DNA of 64,000 nt from contig JABAKD010000016.1 in NCBI GenBank assembly GCA_012845835.1, forward strand, positions 23,962,053 to 24,026,052, read 5' to 3'. The notes below the pieces were generated by a model that had not been told where the DNA came from, did no database searches, and saw only the letters and a program-made list of their open reading frames with translations. Position 1 is the first letter of the stretch. The number at the start of each line of letters is the position of its first letter. The stretch is from Undaria pinnatifida (Eukaryota > Sar > Phaeophyceae > Laminariales > Alariaceae). A program made the translations under genes and the position numbers. This document shows, one piece after another, positions 25,101 to 34,326 of this stretch.

Positions 25101-27408
25101 TACTTTCCAGCTTCTGGACAAGCCGTGGACTCAGGTGTCGTCCCTTCTTCCCCCCGGCTCTTGCCTTCAATTTTATATCGCGCATAGGGTTCAGCAATCC
25201 TACTGCTTGTCGATTTTTCATCGAGTGCTGCTAACTCACGCTCTCGCGCTGTCCGCAAGGCAATGTGTGCACGAGAAAAAGTCCCAACGAATTTATACGA
25301 GTATGCACTCGGCGGGGCTCGAACTCACGAAACTGACCTATACCAGGCTCGAAGATAACCTGATACGCCACCGGGGCGACCGGTTAACATTAGCGTGTTA
25401 GCGACAGCAGTCTGTAGCGAGTAACGTTACGGTAGGGTGTTAGCGGCATTCTTACTTGCTACCGTAACACACTTTACGCGGATAACATACAAAACAATAT
25501 GTTAAATGTGTTGGTGGAAGTCCTAGTGGCTGTGGTAACATGCGTCGAAGAGATAACGCACATGGTTCATTAAACGTTAACAATATGTCACCGTGTTAGC
25601 GACAGCAGCCAATTTCTGTGAAACAGGATAACACGGCTGCTTTATGTTACTCCGTGACGCCGCATTACCGCTGACGCAGGTAACACGGGTTAGATCCCGG
25701 GAAGACCCAAAGGGTAACGACACAACATAATGTTGGAACGATTTAGGCCCCAACGATAACGCAGAAACATAATGATAGGACGGGATTGATTGTTATGGTA
25801 ACACAGCAACAAAACGTTAGAATAAGATATTTAGCGACAGCAACATCGTAATATAATGTTAGGGGACGTAGACGTTTTGGACTAACATCCTAACATAATG
25901 TTACGTACCGGCCGGCTAAGGTTGTAACTTTGCTTAACGCACGTTAAATTTTACGTTATCCGACCCAAAGCAGTAGACAGGGGGTCCGAATAACGTAATG
26001 TTAGTGGTGCGGGTCACGATGTTAATGCCATGTTACTCTGTTATCTGTAACACAATGTTAGGTGTTAGTGGTGTTGGCCAAAATATCAACGTTATGTTAG
26101 GACGTTGAGCCTAGCACCCCATTAGGGGTAACCCAATGTTACGGTGTTACGTCTAACGCTGCGTAGATAGCAGTAACATAATGCTATCGTGGTAGCAAAT
26201 CTGTGGATTTCGATCTGGGCCTGTTAGAGTGATAACGTACGCCCATGGTAAAAGCCGAACATTGTGTTAGTAGAAGGACGGATCACCGCGTAACATAATG
26301 TTACTGCTGTATTTACCAGACCTGGACGGGATCCAGAAGAGACATACCAGGTAAGGCGTGTGCGTGCACGTTCGTGGTTTTCAGTTAACACTATGTTACC
26401 GCGTTACCGTCATTACTCATCCCGTGCGAACACTATGTTAAGACGTGGCCAAGCGCCTGCGTTAGGCACCATAACGTAGATAAGTGTTATTCGAGTGTTA
26501 CGTTATCCGAGATTGAGTATTGACGACGTCGGTGTGCCCAAAACATGACTGCACACCATGTGGTACATACCGATATTTACATGTTTACTCGTCTTTTCGC
26601 GTTCTTAATTGATTGTCCTCCCTCTCGTGTCCTTTTCATGTTTTTTCCCCCCGCAAATTACACCCGTACTGCCGATCAGTACGTGACATCGCCAACAAGC
26701 GCACAGCACAGCACAGGGCAATCAGCTCTGCACAAGCAGCTCTTGGCATTATCAAAACGCTAGTTTACCAAATCATGGGCCTCGTCTTTCCGCCCCCTTT
26801 TCACATTTAATCTGTAGTTGGATTCTTCCTTGCGCGAGCAAATATAGATGAGTATTGACCTGAAATTCGTCAAACTCACGGCTGACGTCCTTGAAAGTTC
26901 GTTATAAAATATAGCGGGCCGTGTCAGCCGCCCGCGGAGCAATGCCCTTGTAACCACATTAACAACAGAAGGACAACAACCAGAGGGGTTCCAACAGTGC
27001 CGGTATGTGCCAGCCCAATACAACGGCCCTGTCCAGGGCACCCATACCATCGCAAACAAGGCCATCTCCTTATTATTAAACTTACTATTGGCCGCCAAGA
27101 TATTTCAACTGCACTATAAAGGTAAGTGGCACTACTCAACATGCACTATTGGGAGCCTCCCATTACTGCATGCTGTGCAGACAGCAGTATGCTTGCTCTA
27201 CGCCGCCTAGGAGCGTTTGTGACGTACAGGAGCAGTAGCGTACCAACAAGGACAGGCAGTCGCAGCTCCGCTTACTCACCTGGTAGTCGAAGTCTGCATC
27301 CGATGAGGCAAAGCAGTCTCGCCGATGTTTGTGGTGGCCTGCGACAGTTCCCAGCAGGCTTGCTGATAACGCCGCTACTGCTGCTGCTGTTAATGTGTTG
27401 AACCTCAT
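9793..27408 (-). CDS. DOMON-DOMON-cytochrome b561 membrane protein, 11 exons
   Basis: Exons, 5' to 3' on the minus strand: 27408-27280, 20332-20264, 19506-19381, 17794-17387, 16939-16787, 14565-14476, 13589-13429, 12458-12283, 11394-11258, 10666-10571, 9987-9793; 579 residues, phases match at every junction. Residues 1-24 form a signal peptide. DOMON 1 spans about 32-190 (GEGWISVGFSDTGRM, Met85; FIWAYG; His174/176) and DOMON 2 about 211-370 (GEGWLSIGFSDTGRM, Met263; WIYAWG; His348). The b561 core has five helices near 375-398, 413-433, 444-464, 501-521 and 532-553, with His377, 410, 444 and 501 placed as the two haem-ligand pairs. Family knowledge: such proteins pass electrons across a membrane, often from ascorbate to ferric iron or an extracellular acceptor. 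Orientation would put the DOMON domains outside the cytosol. The intron after 16787 uses a GC donor. The start is the first Met before the signal peptide. Confidence 0.88.
10667..11257 (-). other. DOMON/b561 intron 9
   Basis: 591-bp intron between the QPDDQA end of one exon and the APKPAPAS start of the next. GT donor (GCG|GTGAGA) and AG acceptor (CTCCAG). No other feature seen. Confidence 0.7.
12146..12200 (+). repeat. Repeat family B (MSIDPKF module) in DOMON intron 7-8 region
   Basis: Plus-strand copy reading M-S-I-D-H-K-F-I-E-L-T-A-D-V-F-R. It lies antisense inside the intron 11395-12282 of the DOMON/b561 gene. Third-position differences from other copies (AGC for AGT, ACA for ACG) suggest that the parent module was once coding. 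Confidence 0.7.
12931..13195 (+). repeat. tRNA-derived SINE, 300-bp family, full copy
   Basis: The head resembles a tRNA: GGTGGTTCAATAGTAAGCCG followed by a B box, GTAGGTTCGAATCTCAC. The body contains a CGACGAAAATCGACGAGCAT phrase, GTGGGAATGCTGAACCCTAT, GCGCGATA and a GGGGGGAAGAAGGGAAGACA stretch. It ends near GGTTTGTCCAGGAGGTCGCT. The same order occurs at 19731-20008, 21425-21578 and 25104-25384. It is inside the intron 12459-13428 of the DOMON/b561 gene. A stray copy of the CGATGAAAATCGACGAGCAT phrase at 12909 suggests an older insertion beside it. Confidence 0.8.
13262..13357 (+). repeat. SINE 300-bp family, tail fragment
   Basis: Only the 3' part of the SINE is present: a CGATAAAAGTGAA-type phrase, the GTACCGGGGGGAAGG run, and a GGCTTGTCCAGAAG end. 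It lies about 70 bp after the full copy in the same orientation. Confidence 0.65.
15541..15907. repeat. Imperfect (CTG/CTA)n triplet array
   Basis: About 365 bp of mixed CTG, CTA, ACT and GCT triplets inside the intron 14566-16786 of the DOMON/b561 gene. The poly-Ser, poly-Val and poly-Ala frames that it opens on the minus strand are artefacts of the triplet period. Confidence 0.9.
16109..16226. repeat. (ATC)n triplet array
   Basis: Nearly pure TCA/ATC triplets with a few TTA and CCA interruptions, in the same intron as the (CTG/CTA)n array. It opens poly-Ser and poly-Asp frames that have no support as genes. Confidence 0.9.
16785..16786 (-). other. GC splice donor, DOMON intron 5
   Basis: The exon ends at 16787 with CAG and the intron starts GCAAGA. 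The choice is supported by the paralogous domain: residues before and after (LEQ then EISDATV) line up with the equivalent junction of DOMON 1. No GT donor fits before an in-frame stop 15 nt downstream (TGA). Confidence 0.75.
18745..19200 (+). repeat. Composite repeat: family B (minus), arm, family A
   Basis: 18745-18825 is a minus-strand family B module (reads toward FDEIFDLTA). It is followed by the arm GTGTCCTCATTAAGGATATA with GTCGGTGACTCCCC (18837-18930). Next come a family A copy (18918-19037), a G-rich run and a second A copy (19120-19200). The same B-arm-A order recurs at 30525-30830, so this is a composite element and not a chance cluster. It lies in the intron 17795-19380 of the DOMON/b561 gene. 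Confidence 0.7.
19247..19269 (+). repeat. Poly-G run
   Basis: About 20 consecutive G residues, just downstream of the composite repeat and inside the DOMON/b561 intron that ends at 19380. Confidence 0.85.
19731..20008 (-). repeat. tRNA-derived SINE, 300-bp family, copy on minus strand
   Basis: On the minus strand it starts CGGCGTCCCTGGTGGTCCAA, has the B box TGTAGGTTCGAATCTCAC, and ends with GGCTTGTCCATAAGGTCGCT. Full-length relative of 12931-13195. It fills about a third of the 757-bp intron 19507-20263 of the DOMON/b561 gene, in the same direction as the gene. Confidence 0.8.
21425..21578 (+). repeat. SINE 300-bp family, 5'-truncated copy
   Basis: Lacks the tRNA head. It begins at the CGACGAAAATCGAGGAGC phrase and runs through the CATGTACCGGGGGGGGGAAA region to GTCCAGAAGGTCGCTGAGGG. 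5' truncation fits reverse transcription from the 3' end. Confidence 0.75.
21582..22302. mobile_element. Element rich in CGGTGCGG/ACCGCACC repeats
   Basis: Begins CAGGGTCTCATATGGTGCGG directly after a SINE tail. It contains more than fifteen short copies of CGGTTCGGTGCGGTTTT or its complement, plus related GGTTT phrases. From 22035 to 22245 the copies form irregular tandem units of about 43 bp. Dense subterminal short repeats are typical of hAT-like non-autonomous DNA elements, but I could not find a matching terminal inverted repeat at the right end. It lies in the large first intron of the DOMON/b561 gene. Confidence 0.45.
22630..23490 (-). mobile_element. Retroelement Gag-like fragment, third copy
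   Basis: The minus strand carries broken frames including CLKQIQGQQRWTWKADVGPL and WPMDKRESKEQCLKQ. Around 23340-23460 the DNA matches landmarks of the copies at 2.8 and 7.7 kb (GCGCATCTTCGA and CAGGGTGGGCCAATGTTA). A 191-codon plus-strand frame at 22291-22866 overlaps it and has no domain; I treat that as a shadow. A further minus frame at 23859-23665 (RYVPRPLRIFMNIWYPRGG) may be part of the same element. Confidence 0.4.
24055..24420. repeat. GTGCCGTGC-type low-complexity repeat, two blocks
   Basis: Two related blocks, about 24060-24200 and 24305-24415, are made of alternating CAGC, GTGCGGTGC and GTGCCGTGC words, each preceded by AGCTCAGCT-like palindromes. No coding signal. Confidence 0.7.
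24720..26520. repeat. Dispersed array of TAACATAATGTTA-like palindromes
   Basis: Over 1.8 kb there are roughly 25-30 copies of a 13-bp quasi-palindrome (TAACATAATGTTA, AACACTATGTTA, AACGTTATGTTA). They are spaced irregularly by about 30-100 bp and often accompanied by GTGTTAGCG or GTGATAGCGACAGCAG. A SINE (25104-25384) has inserted within the block. Related flanking phrases (GACTGCGCGCCATG at 24510, GACTGCACACCATG at 26546) bracket the block. I infer a non-autonomous DNA element with many internal copies of a transposase-like binding site. Confidence 0.6.
25104..25384 (-). repeat. tRNA-derived SINE, 300-bp family, inside palindrome array
   Basis: The minus strand begins GGTCGCCCCGGTGGCGTATC and has a B box, GTGAGTTCGAGCCCC, closer to a tRNA than in the other copies. 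It then follows the family body to GGCTTGTCCAGAAGCTGG. It interrupts the TAACATAATGTTA array and is therefore younger than it. Confidence 0.8.
26841..26897 (+). repeat. Repeat family B (MSIDPKF module)
   Basis: Reads M-S-I-D-L-K-F-V-K-L-T-A-D-V-L-E on the plus strand, antisense in the first intron of the DOMON/b561 gene, about 0.4 kb from its first coding exon. Confidence 0.7.
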
Positions 27409-28894
27409 GGTGTCCAACCTCTCTCCGGTTCTCGCGTCTCCTACTGCTGTAGCACAGCACGCGAGCAGCAGCAGCCAGGCAAAATATACACGATAGCACG
27501 CTAGCGTCGTCTATGCTTCAGCGCGGCCTGCCAGCTCCGGCGCACAGCAGCTGAAAAGTACCGCCGGGAGGTATATACTACTGCGGAAATTCCTCGTCTA
27601 CGTTCGATGATGGTACAGCAGTATTGGTTTTACGTAGACTTGTCAGTGTGTACACGGGGACTGGTACTGGCAAATCAAATCGGCCGTTCTGTTCTTTATT
27701 ACCGAGGGTACTTGCTGGTAGTTGCATTTTCATGGAAAACGCGACGACGACCTTTCTTCGCGAGAAAAACAGATTCCAAGTACTGCTGTGACTGCCAATA
27801 GTAGTTTTCCTATAGAGCGATGATACCTGTGAACAGACAAAAAACTGAGTATCATCAGTCATATCATAGCTGCATTCTAATTCCAAGTCGTTTTTTTCGT
27901 CTCCGAAGAAACCTGTGGGTGCATCCCGCGAGAAGCTGCAGTACTCCTCCTCCTGTACAGCCAGTAGTAGTATCATATGTAGCAACGTATGTATGTATGA
28001 TGGCAGCAAAACACCGCGCCCTGCAATATGCCATACTGCACCACGCATTGCGGTCATACGCCTTGCTTGTGATCTTTTGTGGTGCTGTCGTACACACCTG
28101 CTTAATTATTATGCTGTTTTAGTTAGTTTATTGTTTACTTTATTATTAATAGACTAGGTTATACCTGGTAGTTAAATTAATACAGTAGTTGCTTGTGTGT
28201 GTTTCTTCGTTTCGTCCCATTCATCTTAATACCTAGACTAGACTATGAATAGTAAGTAGTAGTATACTGTAGTAGATTGAAACAAAAATTATTTTAAAAA
28301 ATACACCGATCTTTCCACCCATCCATGCATGTACATCCAGCGCGCAACCAGCACACACAGCAAGCAGTGTTCGTGCTGCTGATGCTTCATATATATATGG
28401 AGAGACGAGAACAACAGTTCTGTGGTCAAACTACAAGAAGACAGAGATAGATACACATCATTGCAAATACAGCAATGTGATTGGGTCCCATACACGCAAT
28501 TTCGGTACTGAGGCGACGATGACGGCGGTGTTGGCACCCGGTTGTCGTCAAAAACACGCAGCTATAGTATAGGTACAGTTACTTAGTAGGTGATGGATCA
28601 TCATGCGGCAATGTTCCTACTCCTCCTCCTGCAAAGCGCAGTAGGGTCATCCCAAACCTAGATCATATACGTAGTACTTCAAGACTCACTCGCAGCTGGA
28701 ATGGACTTCACCGCATGCATGCATGCTATGAAAGCCATCAAAAGGCTATCATATCAGTCAAACAAAAGGAAGAACCAAACATTATTAGTTAGTCTAGCAT
28801 ACATAATAGTTCACAAATGATGCAATGTTCGTTGTTGTTTTTGTTTTGTTCTCGTTTTGCTAGAATATAGTTTACTACCTACCATCATTAATTA
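27409..28894. other. Upstream region of DOMON/b561 gene; no other gene recognised
   Basis: Contains the 5' flank of the DOMON/b561 gene. A minus-strand frame around 27962-27832, bounded by CTGTACAG and ACAG|GTATCA, could be an untranslated or upstream exon, but it shows no family match. AT content rises between 28100 and 28320. I see no TATA element that I would defend. Confidence 0.35.
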
Positions 28895-29178
28895 CCCTGT
28901 TGACCCTGATAGCTACAAGTACACTGTTTGTTGTTGTTGCAAGGGGAGTCGCCGACCTATATCCTTAATGAGGACACACAACCCGTAATACGCGCGATCG
29001 GAGTATCACACACAGCTCGCGAAGATGAGTTTCGACAAAATATTCGATCTCACAGCTAAGCTGGTGGTGGAGTGTATTTTTATAGTATACGGGTTGTTGT
29101 GTGTCCTCATAAGACTAATAAGGATATATGTCGGCGACTCCCCTTGCAACTGCAGTGTAGCTATCAGGGTCAACAGGG
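28895..29178. repeat. Foldback element: inverted arms around family B module
   Basis: Left arm 28895-28984 and right arm 29091-29178 are imperfect reverse complements of about 90 bp. Shared landmarks are CCCTGTTGACCCTGATAGCT against AGCTATCAGGGTCAACAGGG, and GGGGAGTCGCCGAC against GTCGGCGACTCCCC. The 105-bp centre carries a plus-strand family B module (MSFDKIFDLTAK). A family A copy follows on the right. It could form a long hairpin. Confidence 0.75.
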
Positions 29179-29184
29179 TGATCT

Positions 29185-31200
29185 TGGTCAGTCTGTGCGC
29201 GGAAACTATAAAACCCGTTTATGAGGGGGACAAAAAAAATCTGACAGCTGTGGAAGGAAATGCATCAATCAGCTTATATCAAGTGAATCCTGTAAGTCGA
29301 ATAACCGGCGAGGGGAGAGGGCGGAGTTTTCAAGGACGTGGTGGCCTGATTTTGATCAAAAGGGAGCGGGGGTGAGGGGGGGGGAGGGGGGCGGGGCGGG
29401 TGGGGCAGCTCAATTTGTGCGTGGAAACAATAACTTCTTCAAGGGGATAAATCCGACGGTTTTGGAAAGAAGGCACCAGTTTATCATGGGGGAGGCGGGG
29501 GGCGGGACGGGCGAGGCAGCTCAATCTGTGCGTGGAAACTATACATCCTTTAAGGGGATAAATTTGACGGTTTTGGAAAGAATGCACCAGTGTATCATGT
29601 ATGTTCCTGTAAGTCGTACAACCAGTGAGTAGAGGGCGGAGTGTTCGAGCGGGTGGGGGTGGGGTGGGGGGGTGGGGGGGTGGGGGGTGGGGGAGGGGGG
29701 GGAAAGTCGGGGGGGGGGGGGGGGGGGGGCGTAAAGGCTTTAGGTCGCATAGATGTAGGGGTTTGCTATACGCGTGGTGCTAGGTCTAGGCGATGGTGTG
29801 GGTGGTGGGAAGGAGGGAGCGTTGGGGGGGGGGGGGGTGAATTGCAGCAGCGGCATAGATGGCTCTAGAAATATAATGAGGTGATACCCAGTGCGTGGAA
29901 GTGTTTATTACTCTGGCGGATTTCGATGTTAGGTGGGGCGTTTGAGCAAGAGAGAGCGGGGGGAAAAAAAAGGGGGGGGGGGGGGGGGAGGAGGGGGAAA
30001 GGGTTTTCAAGAGGTTTAGGTCACATATAATATAAAAATACACTCCAGCAGCTGTGAGATCAAAGATTTGGTCGCAACTCATCTTTGCAAGATTGTGTGT
30101 GATACTCCGATCGCGCGTACGATTAATCATATATGTAGGGGCTTGCTATACTCGTGGTGCTAGGTCTATGCGATCGTGCGGGGTGTGGGGAAGGGGGGGG
30201 CGTTGGAGGGGGGGGGGGGGGGTGGTGAACGAAAGCTACGTCATGGATGGCTAGAAAGATATTGACGTGTTATCAATTGCGTAGAAGTGTTTGTTACTCT
30301 GGCCGATTTCGATTTTAAGTGGGGCGTTTAAACAAACTAGGCGGGGGAGAAGAAAAAAAGAAGGGAGGGGGGGGGGGGGAGGAGGGCGGAAATGAGTTGG
30401 AGCTACGTACTTCGTTAGTCATACTTCGCTTGATAATTATTATAATACGAGGTACAATTCAACGCGAGTCGACGAAGGAAGAAAACGCTGAATCCTTCTC
30501 GCGGTAAATTATAAAAATGAAAATACACTCCAGCTGTGAGATCGAAGAATTGGTCGAAACTCATCTTTGCAAGCTGTATGTGATACTCCGATCGCGCGTA
30601 TTACGAGCTGTGTGTCCTCATTAAGGATATAGGTCGGCGACTCCCCTTTCAACTCTACAGTGTAGCTATCAGGGTGAACAGTGTGATGTTAGTCAGTCTG
30701 TGCGCGGAAACTATAAAACCCGTGTTTGAGGGGGACAAAATCTGACAGCTGTGGAAGGAAATGCATCATTTTATCAAGTGAATCCTGTAAGTCGAATAAC
30801 CCGTGAGGAGGGGCGGAGTGTTTAAGGACGTGGGAGGGGAAGGGAGGGGGGCGAAAAAATCATGTCGCATAGGTGTAGGGGTTTGCTATACGCGTGGTGC
30901 TAGATCTAGTCGATGGTGCGGTTGGTGGAGAAGGAGGGGGCGTTGGGGGGGGGGGGGGGTGCAGCAGCGGCATGGATGGCTCTAGAAAGATAACGAGGTG
31001 ATCTCAAGCGCGTGGAAGTGTTTATTACTCTGGCAGATTTTGATGTTAGGCGGGGCGTTTGAGCAAGAGGGAGCGGGGAAAAAAAAGAAGTGGGGGGGGG
31101 GGGGGGCTTTTCAAGAGGTTTAGGTCACATATAATATAAAATACTCCAGCTGTGAGATCGAAGATTTGGTCGAAACTCATCTTTGCAAGCTTGTGAGTGG
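29185..31200. repeat. Patchwork of repeat families A, B and C with poly-G runs
   Basis: Family A copies lie at 29185-29330, 29400-29480, 29510-29640 and 30690-30830. Family C units of about 350 bp start at 29741, 30128 and 30866 (landmark GGTTTGCTATACGCGTGGTG) and contain G runs of 10-18 nt plus a TTCAAGAGGTTTAGGTCACA phrase. Family B modules on the minus strand lie at 30035-30120, 30525-30605 and 31138-31200. The arm from the foldback recurs at 30605-30690. There is no coding evidence. Long G runs on one strand make assembly errors likely here. Confidence 0.75.
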
Positions 31201-31371
31201 TACTGTGAATATGAAGGCACGTACCGTACGTAGTGGGGAGGGGGCAGAAGGGCCCAAGCTGTGTGACCCCGGATCTGAGTTACTGCTGGGAGGGAGCACG
31301 AGAGTATTGCGAGGATAAGATACAAAATAAATGGGATGAAGAAGAAAAAAAAATGTATTTAATAAAAATAT

Positions 31372-31575
31372 TTCCAGGACGTCAACCGTGAGTTCGACAA
31401 ATTTCGGGTCAATACTCATTTTTGCAAGCTGTTTTTGTGTATGTTAGATTTTGGCTCACGAAAAGTTACCGAAAACAGACGACCGGCGTACCACGCAGGT
31501 TGCAAAAACGAGTAGTATGCATATCATATCGACCCTAAAATTGCGGAACTCGCAGCTGACGACGTTGTTAGAATA
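31372..31575. repeat. Two opposed family B modules
   Basis: 31372-31435 is a minus-strand module (reads MSIDPKFVELTVDVLEIFL). 31510-31575 is a plus-strand module reading H-I-D-P-K-I-A-E-L-A-A-D-D, in which the Met codon is lost. Confidence 0.7.
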
Positions 31576-32540
31576 ACTATAATTTTATGCATAGGTAGGT
31601 CACGTGACAAAGGGCACAGCAAAGAACGCAAACGGTGCTGCACAAACTGCAGCCCGACACAGTTTTAGGAGGGACCCTGTTTGGCATGGCAATTATCGGG
31701 GTTGGAAGGGGATACTATTATGTATATCATTGTTGTGTGCCAGCTAGCTAGTGCCAGCATACCAGTGTTGGCACAACTGTTTTTCGTGTTCTTTTTGTGT
31801 GTGTGGGTTGGGGGCATACAGCCATTCGTTGTAACCCCACCTGATCCGCGACGGTACTACAGTGAGTACTTACTTGCAGTCACTCGAGGAAAGGTCAGCG
31901 TTCAATCGCGGGCGAGGAGGTAGTAGTCGTCACAATAATATTACCGTGGTCGCATGCGCCTCCAGCGGTGGACTAATGTGGTCACATCGTGGATGGTAAC
32001 AAGAGGGGCGACTCGTATCGCAAGAGGAGGTTTTGTGCACGGCGGGACCGAAAGGTTGATGAGGGGGGGAGTGTTAGTAAGGGCAGAGCCACAGAGAGAG
32101 CGAGACGGCGGGGACTCTTTCCTTGCCACGGTCGATGCACTAGGCGGTGCCAATACCGCACAGCCTTCTGTTTGTTGAAACATACGCGCAGCAGTTACAA
32201 ACCAGATATTTATATGGACAGCGGGTTGGCGTTCGATGCTTCTTCGGAAGTGTATGGGGGGGGGGGGGTCGGCCCTTGCAGTTGGAAGTGGCAAGATTAT
32301 ATGGGTTGAAGCGGTAGTGGTTTTTGAGGGGGGTTGAAGAGGGCAGGGCCACAGAGAGAGCGAGACGGCGGGGACTCTTTCCCTGCCACAATCGATAGCA
32401 GTACCAAACAGCATTAACGCACAGCAGCGCACAACAATAAAGAAAGCTAAGAAAAGGAAGACAAGAAAATAATAGAAAAGAAAGCAAGAAAAATAAAACC
32501 ACTGCAACAACAATAGCAGATCCTAGGCGGCCTTGCGTTA
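31576..32540. repeat. Unassigned stretch with ~260-bp-spaced direct repeat
   Basis: 32081-32138 and 32341-32398 share about 58 bp with few differences (landmark GAGAGCGAGACGGCGGGGAC). An 80-codon plus frame at 31681-31923 has a hydrophobic stretch but no start context or family match. No gene is called. Confidence 0.5.
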
Positions 32541-32541
32541 G

Positions 32542-33632
32542 TTACTCGCGGCCATGGGAAGGTACACATACGTTAGGACGATGATGGCCAGAGGAGAACG
32601 TCCCCCCCCTCCCCCCCCCCTCCTCCCCTCCCCGTTTCTCTGTTCCCCCCCTCCCCCCTCCCCCCCTTCCCCCTCCCCTCCTCCCCCTTCCCCCCCTTCC
32701 TCCTCCCACTCCACCTCGCCGCGTATTGGTGTCAAGGGTGGGTAGCGCGGCCGCGGCCTTCGCGTGTCGCTCTGAACCTCTACAGCTCTCCACGTCATGA
32801 TATTGCCACGTGAATACCTCCGCCCACTCTTCAACCCGCCGAGGCCATCTGCCGGCCTTACGTGCAGCCTTTCTCCACCCTTCGAAGTTCATGCCAAATC
32901 CCGTTATATTTTCTTTGAGGCTCATCATCCAGTCCTTCTCTTGCCGCCGGAGAAACCCTTACCCCCAACCAGCTCCCCAAACATCACCCCCTGCAGCAGA
33001 TGCTCCCCCCCCGTACGTGCCACGAATCCCGCGATCAATATCCTCCGTTTGCGAACTGTCGCCTCTATGCTCTCGGAAGCTGTCTTGGCAAGCGCGTTAT
33101 TGGCTCACGAGAGGGTATGGTCGTCGCGCTTCCGTTTCCGCCAGCCGAGGCATCGGAGGAGCATGGAGTGGTGAGCCTGCCGTAGTAGTCTGTCGTAGTC
33201 AAGCTTGTTCGGGCTCCAGGTCACGCACCCGTAGAGTAGTGCCTCGATCACTTCGGCTTTCAGCACCGATCCGCACCTTCAGCCGCAAGCGTACACCCAG
33301 ACGGTCATAGATTTCCACCTGGCACCGCTGGAAGCACATCCAGGTTCTCTGAAGACGCCGCGTTCTCTCGACGCTGAGCTCTCTATCTGCGCTGTTAGCT
33401 CCGCCCAGCACACACATCCGATCGTTTATTTGTATACCTGGCCGGCTGCAGTGACGGTGAACGACACCTTCCCCCATATTTTGTCTGCAGGCACATTATC
33501 TCCGTCTTAGCCTCCGAGACCGTACGCTCGAACGCCGAGTACGTAGTCACGATCACCATCATCATCCTCTCTAGCCCGCCTGGTGATCGCAATACAACGC
33601 CCGCATCGTCGCGTACGCCATATCGCACAACT
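32542..33632 (-). mobile_element. LINE fragment 1, reverse transcriptase C-terminal half
   Basis: Minus strand, broken frames. It starts at the catalytic-loop region (YGVRDDAGVV, around 33600), where the second and third residues of a YADD-type loop have diverged. It passes through SEAKTEIMCLQTKYGG and the palm/thumb region (ADRELSVERTRRLQRTWMCF). It ends with FEGWRKAARKAGRWPRRVEE and a basic tail near 32700. The order fits the C-terminal half of a non-LTR reverse transcriptase. The 5' end is lost next to the (CCT)n array. Several stops and frame changes mean it is inactive. Confidence 0.7.
32593..32712. repeat. CT-rich low-complexity tract
   Basis: Almost pure C and T with runs of C. It overlaps the 3' end of LINE fragment 1 and opens artefactual Gly/Glu or Pro/Ser frames. 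Confidence 0.85.
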
Positions 33633-33637
33633 AACTC

Positions 33638-33792
33638 CTGCGCTTCCTCCTCCTCCTCCTCCTCCTCCTCCTCCTCCTCCTCCTCCTCCTCCTCCTCCTC
33701 CTCCTCCTCCTCCTCCTCCTCCTCCTCCTCCTCCTCCTCCTCCTTCTCCTCCTCCTGCTCTTGCTCCTCCTCCTCCTCCTCCTCCTTCCCCC
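33638..33792. repeat. (CCT)n triplet array
   Basis: About 50 CCT triplets with a few interruptions, directly adjoining the truncated 5' end of LINE fragment 1. Poly-Pro and poly-Arg frames here are artefacts. Confidence 0.95.
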
Positions 33793-34326
33793 CCCGCCCG
33801 TCGACTTTGTCCGGCCGTGGCTTGCTCTTCTTTCCCCCCTTCTCATTCTTTCGTTGGGGCGGTCCGCGATGGCTGCATCGCCATGAGGCATCATCGCAGA
33901 CACTGGCTGTACGGGAGGTAGATGAGTGGAAATGTCATTTTAATGTGAAGCAACACACGCAACAAACAATGCCAACCGCCAGTGCTAGCCGCAGTGAGCA
34001 CGCGGGCAAAAAACAAAAAATTCATAAGCCAGGACACCAGACTATTTGCAGTAAAAAAGGAAAAAGGAAAGAAAAGAAGACAAATAAGAAGAAAACAATG
34101 GAGAAAACAATTGCAAAGGAAGAGGGAAACAGGACGGCACAGCAAATTAAAAATGAAAAACAAAGCACAACAGAGAGCCAGCATCTATGAATAGCAACAC
34201 AGCAGATGACGCCATCCAAACAACATCGGGAGCAGCAACCGTATTGGGTTTCGAAAGACCCGAGCGTGGGAGTAGGAGCATTGCCGCATGGTCTATCGCA
34301 AATGCGCACTGTTTCTGACGACAGTA

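Noticed and set aside
33583-33921. Poly-Pro and poly-Arg frames
   Set aside because: Artefacts of the (CCT)n array.
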